Origin: DASPKW01 sp038244055
GTDB lineage: Bacteria; Planctomycetota; Phycisphaerae; Tepidisphaerales; Tepidisphaeraceae
Assembly: GCA_038244055.1 (NCBI GenBank)
Contig: JBBRTW010000200.1
Coordinates: forward strand, 1-12,191
Direction: 5' to 3'
Length of the DNA stretch: 12,191 nucleotides
The translations under genes were made by a program, and so were the position numbers. Under the pieces are notes generated by a model. That model did no database searches. It was given only the letters and a program-made list of their open reading frames with translations, and had not been told where the DNA came from. Every line of letters begins with the position of its first letter. Positions within the stretch are counted from its first letter, which is position 1. Positions 6,697 to 12,191 of the stretch are shown one piece after another.

Positions 6697-6990
6697 CTAT
6701 TCGGAGCGATCGGGTGGAACTGGCCCGGAGAGCGTGTGGCAGGTGACCGGATCGACGTAGCCGGCTTCGATTTCGTAATGCGGGTCGCGGCACTCCCAGC
6801 GCTGGATGCCCTCGGAGATCAGCCCTTTCGCCAGAGCCTGGGCAAAATGGAGCGGCCCGGCGAAGACGATGGCCAGGGGGCAGCGGGTCCAGAACTTCTC
6901 ATCCACGCGCTTGATGAGGTTGCCGAGGGAGAGCTCGAACTCGACGAGGGGGAGGAGGGCAGGGGAGAGATCATCAGGAATATTGACCAT
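6697..6990 (-). CDS. Hypothetical protein (97 aa)
   Basis: I do not recognise this family. The sequence begins MVNIPDDLSPALLPLVEFEL, has a mixed alpha/beta middle (CPLAIVFAGPLHFAQALAKG) and ends in a Pro-rich, probably disordered tail (SGPVPPDRSE). Three cysteines are spread out (residues about 37, 67, 84) and do not form an obvious metal site. It has no signal peptide or membrane helix. Its ATG (6990) is only 3 nt after the stop of the thioredoxin-like gene, so the two are almost surely translationally coupled and may work together. The ATG is supported by this coupling rather than by a strong Shine-Dalgarno site. Confidence 0.6.
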   Translation of the reverse strand: MVNIPDDLSPALLPLVEFELSLGNLIKRVDEKFWTRCPLAIVFAGPLHFAQALAKGLISEGIQRWECRDPHYEIEAGYVDPVTCHTLSGPVPPDRSE

Positions 6991-6993
6991 GGA

Positions 6994-7401
6994 TCAAGAC
7001 GGGATCGCGCGGAGAGCAAGGGTTCGACGCCAGATGACCTCCGCGCTAATTTGATCGAAGTTCAGGACCCACTCCACTATGATCCCATCCCGAATCCATA
7101 ATTTAGATCCTGCGCCGGCAATTATAGCTGCTTTAAGTTCTTGGGCTGAGGGACGGCCATTTCTTCCCGCGACGTGATTTACCCATTCGATTACCGCTGG
7201 ACTCTTCGCCACTTCGTCGCCGGTCCATACGAAATAGTCCAGCCGTGAGTCTGGATAGGAGGCCGCCATTTGGCGCTCTTGCCGTTCGATGACCGCACGA
7301 GCCCGCACCGCGTGTTGCGACCATGGCGGCGCCAGCACCAACACTGCCGCACTGCAATGCAGCAGGTCTCGTACATCGCTCTGGTCTTCAAATCGCCGCA
7401 T
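6994..7401 (-). CDS. Thioredoxin-fold protein lacking the CXXC motif
   Basis: A 135-residue cytoplasmic protein with the strand/helix order of a thioredoxin fold. The strand AAVLVLAPPW leads straight into the active-site position WSQH, where redox thioredoxins have WCxxC, then a long helix (AVRARAVIERQERQMAA). A strand LDYFVWTGDE follows, and a final hairpin GSKLWIRDGIIVEWVLN. Both active-site cysteines are missing, so it is unlikely to be a disulfide reductase and is more probably a binding or scaffolding relative. The fold call is my reading of the pattern, not a database match. The start at 7401 is 19 nt downstream of the kinase stop, with a weak ribosome binding site. The downstream 97-aa gene begins 3 nt after its stop. 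See the finding on possible in-frame fusion with the kinase. Confidence 0.6.
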   Translation of the reverse strand: MRRFEDQSDVRDLLHCSAAVLVLAPPWSQHAVRARAVIERQERQMAASYPDSRLDYFVWTGDEVAKSPAVIEWVNHVAGRNGRPSAQELKAAIIAGAGSKLWIRDGIIVEWVLNFDQISAEVIWRRTLALRAIPS

Positions 7402-7420
7402 TCGTGCTGCAAAAACGAGC

Positions 7421-8503
7421 CTACCTCTTAATCCGAGCGCTCCCCCCCCCCGCGATATGCGTGAGCTCCTCCAATGTAATCTGCGAAGTATCCCCCAGCG
7501 TGCTCATGAGCAGCGCCCCATGCGCTACGCCCAGGTTCACGCATTCCTGCGCGGTCTTCCCTGTCAGAAATCCGTAGGTAAACCCAGACGCAAATCCATC
7601 CCCGCCGCCGACGCGATCTTCGATTTCCAGATCATCGAACTTCGGGCCATCGTAGAATTGCCCATCGGCCCACATGATGGCCGACCAGTCGTTGATCGTG
7701 GCCGTCTTCACGCCGCGCAGGGTCGTGCCCACCACCTTGATATTCTTGTAATCCTTCACCACCCGCTCGACCATCTTCTTGAACGGGCCGACATCCAGCG
7801 CCCCGGCCTTGTGGACATCGACGCCCTCGGCCTGATACCCCAGCACCTGCTCGAAATCCTCTTCATTGCCGATCAGGCAATCGATGAACGGCACCAGCGG
7901 CTTGGTGGTTTCGATGGCTTCCTTGCTGCTCCAGAGCTTGGAGCGGAAATTGAGATCGTAGGAGACGATCGTGCCCGCCTCGTGGGCCGCCTTGACCGCC
8001 TCGGCCACCACCGCGCGGGTGCCTTCCGACAGCGCTGCGTAAATCCCGCCGGTGTGCAGCCAGCGCACGCCATCCTCATTGAAAAGTTTCTTCCAGTTCA
8101 CCTCGCCCGGCTTCATGCCGCTGGTGGCGGTGTGACCGCGATCGTAGAGCGTCACCGAGCCGCGCTTGGCGACGCCGACTTCGGTGAAATTGATGCCGAT
8201 GCGGTCCTTCTTGCCGACGCCATCGTACTTGCGCTCGACGACATAGGAGACATCCATCCCTACCGCCCGCGCATGGTTGCGGATGATCGCGCCCATGGGC
8301 GATGAATTGAGCCCGCCGATCCAGCTCGTCCGCAGGCCCAATCGCGAGAGGGCGTAGGCCCCATTGTATTCGCCGCCGCCCACCCAGACTTCCATCAGCG
8401 GCGAAAACTCGATGCGCCCATGCTGCGGGGGGGAAATGCGGATCATGCTCTCGCCCAGCGCCACCAGATCGAACTTGCACGATTTAGAGTCACGGATTTT
8501 CAT
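7421..8503 (-). CDS. kdgK: PfkB-family sugar kinase, probable 2-keto-3-deoxygluconate kinase
   Basis: ATP-dependent kinase of the ribokinase/PfkB superfamily. The closest recognisable subgroup phosphorylates 2-keto-3-deoxygluconate to KDPG in uronate and gluconate catabolism. The 360-residue protein has the substrate-binding start FDLVALGESMIRISPP and VGGGEYNGAYALSRLG (41-56). The KDG-kinase-like SYDLNFRSKLW (181-191) is followed by GNEEDF (212-217). The PfkB signature is EDRVGGGDGFASGF, with the anion-hole glycines 299-301 and catalytic base Asp302; an Arg replaces the usual Thr of DTxGAGD, as in several KDG-type kinases. The ATG at 8503 has GAGGA 7 nt upstream. The C-terminus is encoded over a run of ten G residues. 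Downstream on the same strand are the thioredoxin-like, 97-aa and ferritin genes. Substrate could be another ketose or gluconate analogue. Confidence 0.88.
   Translation of the reverse strand: MKIRDSKSCKFDLVALGESMIRISPPQHGRIEFSPLMEVWVGGGEYNGAYALSRLGLRTSWIGGLNSSPMGAIIRNHARAVGMDVSYVVERKYDGVGKKDRIGINFTEVGVAKRGSVTLYDRGHTATSGMKPGEVNWKKLFNEDGVRWLHTGGIYAALSEGTRAVVAEAVKAAHEAGTIVSYDLNFRSKLWSSKEAIETTKPLVPFIDCLIGNEEDFEQVLGYQAEGVDVHKAGALDVGPFKKMVERVVKDYKNIKVVGTTLRGVKTATINDWSAIMWADGQFYDGPKFDDLEIEDRVGGGDGFASGFTYGFLTGKTAQECVNLGVAHGALLMSTLGDTSQITLEELTHIAGGGSARIKR
7442..7451 (-). repeat. Homopolymer run of ten (G on the coding strand) inside the kinase gene
   Basis: Ten consecutive C on the plus strand, read as GCG GGG GGG GGG on the coding strand, giving AGGG at residues 351-354 of the kinase, seven codons before its stop. 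Runs of this length are prone to polymerase and reverse-transcriptase slippage and to sequencing error. Confidence 0.9.
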
Positions 8504-8535
8504 AGTTGGTTCCTCGTTTTCTGAAGGGTGGGCCT

Positions 8536-8563
8536 ATCCTAGTAAGTCGGGGGAAAACGTAAA
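8536..8563 (-). promoter_or_regulatory. Possible promoter of the kinase operon
   Basis: On the minus strand, TTTACG (8558-8563) and TAGGAT (8536-8541) are spaced by 16 nt and end 32 nt before the kinase ATG. Each matches four of six sigma-70 consensus bases. The surrounding 167-bp gap (8504-8670) holds no recognisable ORF. Confidence 0.3.
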
Positions 8564-8670
8564 GAGAACGCATCGCCGAGTGATTTCAATGCGCATGGCA
8601 TAGGTGCTTCATAGCGGCAGGTGCTTGACGTGCGGCATTTGGGCTCGCCCCGTTTCCATGCATCGCGATT

Positions 8671-9327
8671 TCATGGCTCGATAAGTTCATCCCCATACGC
8701 CCGCCGCACCCCCGGCCGCGAGATCACCCACGCGATGACCGCCGCCCACACGAGCGGCACCGCCAGAAGGCCCAGTGTCTTCAAATACTGCGCGGCCACA
8801 TACCCCTCGGGAAGCGTTAGGCGATCGAAACTCTTAATCACCGCAATCTGATGCGGAATAATATAAAACGCCGCCACCATGATCTGGACCAGTGTCCAGG
8901 CCGCAAAGCCGATCGCAAAAGCCATCATCCGCCGGCGCGATCCATTCGAACGGCGCAAGAGCCCGCCCCCACGCATGATTTGAAAGAGCATCCAGCCCAT
9001 CCCCCCTGCCCCTGCCGCAAATCGACATGCCAGTTCACCGCGCGCTTCTGACGAGAATCCCATCGGCGTCATAATCTCAATGGCGAGCGCTGTGATGATG
9101 AGATTCACCAGGAACCCAATGATACCAAACACAATCGCCAGCACCCCCACCACAGTCGCCCCCGTCGGCCGGCCGATTGCGGGCGTCGCATATTGCAGCA
9201 CCCGCGCGAACGGCGCCTCCCCCACCGGTCCCTCAGCAGTTTCCGCCGCTCCGGGCACGCTCTGGACTTGGCGTTCATTTCGTTCCGAATCGCGCATAAA
9301 AACTCTCTCGCCTGCTACCGCCTCCAT
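8671..9327 (-). CDS. Four-helix membrane protein, paralogue 2 of a tandem pair
   Basis: A membrane protein of unknown function, about 218 residues. A polar N-terminal region (MRDSERNERQ, then Gly/Ala/Glu-rich) leads to LQYATPAIGRPTGATVVGVL, which matches the same junction in the upstream paralogue (LQYAVPVAPRKPASVMVL). Hydrophobic segments follow: VVGVLAIVFGIIGFLVNLII, a weak GGMGWMLFQIM, FAIGFAAWTLVQIMVAAFYI and GLLAVPLVWAAVIAWVI. It ends with VISRPGVRRAYGDEL, parallel to FFTRPKVKQAFE of its neighbour. Start choice is uncertain: GTG 9330 or ATG 9327 overlap the previous stop (TGATG, translational coupling), while ATG 9294 has a GAGAG 5 nt upstream. Overlap with the partner implies coexpression and possibly a heteromeric complex. 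Confidence 0.7.
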   Translation of the reverse strand: MEAVAGERVFMRDSERNERQVQSVPGAAETAEGPVGEAPFARVLQYATPAIGRPTGATVVGVLAIVFGIIGFLVNLIITALAIEIMTPMGFSSEARGELACRFAAGAGGMGWMLFQIMRGGGLLRRSNGSRRRMMAFAIGFAAWTLVQIMVAAFYIIPHQIAVIKSFDRLTLPEGYVAAQYLKTLGLLAVPLVWAAVIAWVISRPGVRRAYGDELIEP

Positions 9328-9995
9328 CACATCGCCATCTCAAACGCCTGCTTCACCTTCGGCCGGGTGAAAAAGATCAGCACCACCACCGGAAACGCCG
9401 CGTGCCCCGCGATCGAAACCAGTTCCCCGCCCCAGGTCGCCCACCAGGGCATCATCCCTGGCGTAACCCCCATGGCGGCGTACTGCTTCTCCTGCTCGGG
9501 GATGAGCCAGACCACCACCAGCACCGCCCGCACCACCACCCAGGCCAGGTGCAGCAGCGCGTACCAGACCATCCCCATCCGCCCCCATCTGGCCATGCGG
9601 ATGGCGGCGATGCTCACCGTCAGCAGCAAGATCGCCAGGATCAGCAGCGAGATCGTGGTGATCAGTTGCCAGGTCATCAGCACGCTCCACATGCTGGCCT
9701 GCGATGCGCCGGTCATCCCGCCGATGACCCGCGTGATGATGAAGAACATCACGAAACCCCACAGCCCCGCCAGCAGCGCCAGCGATGAAAGCACGATCCC
9801 GATGATCGATAAGACCATCACCGAGGCCGGCTTCCGCGGCGCAACCGGCACGGCATATTGCAACATCCCCACCTGCTGCTCCGGCCAGATCGCCCCCGCC
9901 CCGGGCACCTGCTGCATCCCCGGCATATGCGGCATCCCGCCCGGCCACTGCGGCGGCGGACCGCCCTGCTGCCACTGCTCCGGAGGCTGGCTCAT
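9327..9995 (-). CDS. Four-helix membrane protein, paralogue 1 of a tandem pair
   Basis: A 222-residue membrane protein of unrecognised family. The N-terminal ~45 residues are Pro/Gln/Gly/Met-rich and probably a disordered cytoplasmic tail (MSQPPEQWQQGGPPPQWPGG). Four hydrophobic segments follow: VMVLSIIGIVLSSLALLAGL, LITTISLLILAILLLTVSIA, YALLHLAWVVVRAVLVVVWL and IAGHAAFPVVVLIFF. The C-terminus is FTRPKVKQAFEMAM. The ATG at 9995 has AGGAG 6 nt upstream. Tail-plus-helices layouts of this kind are common among envelope proteins of unknown role. Shared LQYA and TRP(K/G)V(K/R) landmarks with the downstream ORF indicate an ancient local duplication. Confidence 0.75.
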   Translation of the reverse strand: MSQPPEQWQQGGPPPQWPGGMPHMPGMQQVPGAGAIWPEQQVGMLQYAVPVAPRKPASVMVLSIIGIVLSSLALLAGLWGFVMFFIITRVIGGMTGASQASMWSVLMTWQLITTISLLILAILLLTVSIAAIRMARWGRMGMVWYALLHLAWVVVRAVLVVVWLIPEQEKQYAAMGVTPGMMPWWATWGGELVSIAGHAAFPVVVLIFFTRPKVKQAFEMAM

Positions 9996-10092
9996 TCATG
10001 GCTCCTGTCGTTCGTGTGAATAATGGAATATCAAGGCAAATTCTCGCCGAAATTGAAGTCCGCCGCAACGGGCGACCCTTGCCCGACAAGCA

Positions 10093-10244
10093 CGAAATCC
10101 GAATCTCGAAATCCGAAACAAATTCCAAATGGAACGGAAATCCCAATGTTTCCAATGGACGACCTACGACGGGCGGGCTGCTTCGTTTGTGGAATTGAGC
10201 CTTTGGACTTTGAATTTGTTTCGGATTTCGAACTTCGGATTTCG
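10093..10244. repeat. Near-perfect inverted repeat, 33-nt arms
   Basis: The left arm 10093-10125 begins CGAAATCCGAATCTCG and ends CAAATTC. The right arm 10212-10244 is its reverse complement with only two mismatches. The 86-nt spacer contains further scattered complementarity. When read in one frame the arms spell SDFELRIS-like peptides on either strand, a hallmark of a dispersed intergenic repeat in planctomycete genomes (my recollection, not searched). It occupies most of the 290-bp gap between the divergent membrane-pair and DUF486 genes. No other feature is seen in that gap. Confidence 0.85.
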
Positions 10245-10285
10245 AATTTTCCCCCAATCCCCGCCATCTTTCCGATGAGGATTCC

Positions 10286-10624
10286 ATGCTCTGGACAGTT
10301 TTTCTCCTATCGATCAGCAACATCGCCATGACCTTCGCCTGGTATGGCCACCTCAAGCACAAGGATGTCGCCCTGTGGAAGGTCATCGTGATAAGCTGGC
10401 TCATCGCCGGCGTCGAGTACATCTTTCAAGTCCCGGCCAATCGCATCGGCTCCAACGCCGGCTACTCGGCCGCCACGCTCAAGATCGTCCAGGAGGCGAT
10501 CACACTGGTCGTGTTTTGTATTTTCGCGTGGTTGTATTTGAATGAATCGCTGCGGTGGAATCACTATGTGGCCTTTGGGATGATCTGGGGGGCGGTGTTC
10601 ATGGTGTTCTTTTTTAAGAGCTAG
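10286..10624 (+). CDS. DMT-superfamily small membrane protein (DUF486)
   Basis: A 112-residue inner-membrane protein with four helices, related to the small-multidrug-resistance end of the drug/metabolite transporter superfamily; its substrate is not known. The family landmarks are SNIAMTFAWYGHLK at the N-terminus, SWLIAGVEYIFQVPANRIG in the middle and KIVQEAITLVVFCIFAWLYL followed by WNHYVAFGMIWGAVFMVFFF. Length matches the family (about 105-120). GAGG lies 5 nt upstream of the ATG at 10286. The gene stands alone: the flanks are an inverted repeat upstream and a tandem repeat directly after its TAG stop. Confidence 0.9.
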   Translation: MLWTVFLLSISNIAMTFAWYGHLKHKDVALWKVIVISWLIAGVEYIFQVPANRIGSNAGYSAATLKIVQEAITLVVFCIFAWLYLNESLRWNHYVAFGMIWGAVFMVFFFKS

Positions 10625-10636
10625 TTGCGGCGCGGG

Positions 10637-10678
10637 AGTTGTTAGTTGCTGGTTGTTAGTTGTTAATTGTTAGTTAGT
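10637..10678. repeat. Short tandem repeat TTGTTAGT / AACTAACA
   Basis: Irregular repeats of TTGTTAGT (with TTGCTGGT and TTGTTAAT variants) begin 12 nt after the DUF486 stop. The tract supplies the TAA that ends the minus-strand STGPR-type ORF. Style and placement resemble the TTCTAACTTCTCGC tract at 1091-1152, although the unit differs. Confidence 0.75.
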
Positions 10679-10868
10679 GCCAGAGACGGGTGAGGCGCAG
10701 GCCGTGCTTATAGGAGTTTTGGGCGGCCTTTTGTTTGCAGGAGATGGATCTTGGGCCGGTGGATTTGAGGGCGTTAAGGCGATTGGCGGCGAGTTTTCGA
10801 TCGGAGATCGGGGTGCGGATTGAATTGGAACGAACCGCGGTAGATTTGGGCGGAAAGGCGACGGTCAT
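10674..10868 (-). pseudogene. Truncated STGPR-type ORF (N-terminal fragment)
   Basis: A 64-residue ORF containing DRKLAANRLNALKSTGPRS (residues about 23-41) followed by QKAAQNSYKHGLRLTR. This is the N-terminal signature of a widespread planctomycete family of unknown function, in which STGPRT-EGK and a (L/S)KHGL motif precede 100-300 further residues. Here the usual TxEGKxK link is replaced by ISCK, and the protein ends five residues after KHGL at a stop lying within the AACTAACA repeat. I read it as a decayed, truncated copy. Expression as a short peptide cannot be excluded. Confidence 0.6.
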
Positions 10869-10988
10869 TGGACCCCCTGGTTGGAGAAATTGTCAGTACG
10901 AACATCATACGAATGCGATTGGGCAAGAGTTCGGTGGATTCTTTGGTGGTGGGGATGGCTGGGGGAGCCCGGGAAGGGCGAATCGCTG
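10869..10988. other. Gap between STGPR fragment and HEAT-like gene
   Basis: About 120 bp, part of the 364-bp stretch between the DUF486 stop and the next intact gene. The frame of the HEAT-like gene stays open through it, back to a stop at 10821, but the conceptual peptide is unusually Trp-rich (WILWWWGWLG) and has only TTG or CTG starts, so I treat it as non-coding leader. No clear promoter boxes were found. Confidence 0.4.
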
Positions 10989-12191
10989 ATGGATGTTGCG
11001 CGGCGGCAATGGATCAGCCAGATCAAAGGGTGGGAGGATTTTGCGCTGGCTGCAAAGCTGACTCGCTCCGCCGCGCCGGTGCTGAACGAAATCGGCCGGG
11101 AGGCACTGGTCCGGATGAGGGAAGTCACCGGCCCGATTCGAACACCCGCCAGCGTGACGTTGCATCAACTCAGGCACATGGAAATGTTCGGCCTGGCAGC
11201 GCGATTGGCGGAAGCGGATGCGCCGGTTGAAAGCGAACTGGCATGGAGGGCTCTGCTGCTCATCGAGACGGACCGCTACGCCGAGGATGATCGCCGTCGG
11301 CTGGAGAATGCGGCGGCCGGGCGAAACTACGTGGGCTGGACGATTCACCTGGCCGTCAAATATCTGGACCGCCCTTATTCGCCGGCCGGGCCGGCCGCCC
11401 GGAGATTCTTGAACTCGATGGTCACGGATGAAAAACTCGATCCAATCGCGGCCGGCGCATTGGCGGATGCGGCGTTGGAAACGCAGGGCAGACAACAGGA
11501 CATGATCCTTGAACTTCTGGACAAGGCGACCGCGCGAATAGGGCGGGAAACGGCGGTCACTCATTTCCTGGCAGCGCTGGCCTGGGGCCGAAAGGAGGCC
11601 GAGTTTCCGCTGAGGCGATGGAAACTACAAGACCGCGAGCAGGCGAAAGAGGCGCGCGAGATCGCGGCGATGCAGGGCGATACTCTTGATGTGCGGCGCT
11701 GGTTCGTGGCAGTGATGGAGCGTCCCGATTGGGCGGCCAAAGTGCTGGCCGAATCGCTGACGACGGCCGATCCGGTGGTTCGCGAGAAGATCGCCCGAAT
11801 GGCGGGCAAGAACCCGGCCTACGGCGGTGAAAAAGCGCTGGTGGAGCTGATGGCCGCCGGCAAACGGCAATCGCGCGAGGTGATCCGCCTGCTGCGGCCC
11901 AGGCCGGGGACCATTCGCGATAATCTTAAACTGTGCCTTGGGAAAACGGATGGCGCGGTTCGAACGGCGGCGCTGGAGGTGGTTATTGCGCTGGGCGAAG
12001 TTGATCCGGCCGTGCGCGTCATCGTCGAGAGGCTCTTGCGAAGTGTTGATTACAACGAACGCCAACTCGCGGCCGAGGCGTTGGGGACGGATGAGGCTCG
12101 GCGGATCATGCGGACACCGGACCTGCTGGAGAAACTGCGCAGCCCATACATGCCGGCGCGCTCGCGGGCGGCGCACGAGGCGGCGATCATC
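10989..12191 (+). CDS. Large HEAT-like alpha-helical protein, 3' end outside the window
   Basis: At least 401 residues, open to the window edge. The sequence is almost entirely amphipathic helices rich in Ala, Arg, Leu and Glu. The second half (about residues 235-400) shows HEAT-type units: DPVVREKIARMAGKNP, TDGAVRTAALEVVIALGEVD, and VDYNERQLAAEALGTDEARR. Such solenoids serve as protein-interaction scaffolds. The first half (WEDFALAAKLTRSAAPVLNE, RRRLENAAAGRNYVGWTIHL) is helical without a family I recognise. The ATG at 10989 has GGAAGG about 10 nt upstream. No signal peptide follows that start. Long antisense frames opposite it (for example 10905-11564 minus) have the biased composition of shadows. 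Specific function unknown. Confidence 0.7.
   Translation, partial: MDVARRQWISQIKGWEDFALAAKLTRSAAPVLNEIGREALVRMREVTGPIRTPASVTLHQLRHMEMFGLAARLAEADAPVESELAWRALLLIETDRYAEDDRRRLENAAAGRNYVGWTIHLAVKYLDRPYSPAGPAARRFLNSMVTDEKLDPIAAGALADAALETQGRQQDMILELLDKATARIGRETAVTHFLAALAWGRKEAEFPLRRWKLQDREQAKEAREIAAMQGDTLDVRRWFVAVMERPDWAAKVLAESLTTADPVVREKIARMAGKNPAYGGEKALVELMAAGKRQSREVIRLLRPRPGTIRDNLKLCLGKTDGAVRTAALEVVIALGEVDPAVRVIVERLLRSVDYNERQLAAEALGTDEARRIMRTPDLLEKLRSPYMPARSRAAHEAAII

Noticed and set aside
6641..6700. Fur box upstream of ferritin
   Set aside because: No 19-bp GATAATGAT-type palindrome could be seen in the gap.
2105..8503. A dedicated pathway island linking gnd, 2-hydroxyacid dehydrogenase and KDG-type kinase
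   Set aside because: They are in separate transcription units kilobases apart with unrelated genes between; proximity alone does not support a joint system.
9340..10422. 360-residue minus-strand frame across the membrane gene and the intergenic repeat
   Set aside because: It is out of frame with the AGGAG-started membrane protein and includes repeat-derived peptide (SDFEIRIS) and Gly/Ala-rich shadow sequence.
10868..11230. Plus-strand 120-aa ORF starting at 10868
   Set aside because: Overlaps the HEAT-like gene in another frame, with no ribosome binding site or motif.
10905..11564. 219-residue minus-strand frame opposite the HEAT-like gene
   Set aside because: Arg/Gln/His/Pro-rich shadow composition, no recognisable motif; the plus-strand frame stays open for over 1.3 kb and has coherent helical repeats.

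Overview
The window looks like chromosomal DNA of a high-GC bacterium, most likely a planctomycete (Phycisphaerae-like). This is inferred from three things: the overall base composition, a short ORF with the AANRLNALKSTGPR signature often seen in that phylum, and intergenic inverted repeats of the 'SDFELRIS' spurious-peptide type. No rRNA, tRNA, CRISPR array, IS element or phage gene is recognisable. Most genes lie on the minus strand and are single-gene or two- to four-gene metabolic units; this is not a defence or mobile island.

Layout, left to right. Positions 1-884 (minus) hold a GT9 heptosyltransferase-type gene cut by the window edge. It is followed by a 36-bp inverted repeat and a TTCTAACTTCTCGC tandem tract. 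Positions 1156-3634 (minus) hold 6-phosphogluconate dehydrogenase (gnd) and, 55 nt downstream of it, a secreted TPR protein. Positions 3937-4053 (plus) encode a 38-residue single-pass membrane peptide with its own Shine-Dalgarno site and a hairpin behind it. Positions 4192-6011 (minus) hold, in transcription order, a VapB-like antitoxin, an internally deleted vapC remnant, a D-2-hydroxyacid (phosphoglycerate-type) dehydrogenase and a three-helix membrane protein.

Positions 6083-8503 (minus) read as a probable unit: a KdgK-type PfkB sugar kinase, a thioredoxin-fold protein, a small unknown protein, and then ferritin, which may have its own promoter. Positions 8671-9995 (minus) hold two overlapping paralogous four-helix membrane proteins. 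Positions 10001-10285 contain a second, near-perfect 33-bp inverted repeat. Positions 10286-10624 (plus) encode a DUF486 small membrane protein. Positions 10637-10868 hold a TTGTTAGT tract that truncates the STGPR-type ORF. From 10989 (plus) a large alpha-helical, HEAT-like protein runs off the window.

The central-metabolism genes (gnd, the KDG-type kinase and the 2-hydroxyacid dehydrogenase) are separate units with no evidence of a dedicated shared pathway. I do not see a convincing new multi-gene system. The observations most worth a second look are a G10 run at the 3' end of the kinase gene, where loss of one base would fuse the kinase in frame to the downstream thioredoxin-like protein, the degenerate vapBC locus, and the repeat-driven truncation near 10.7 kb.
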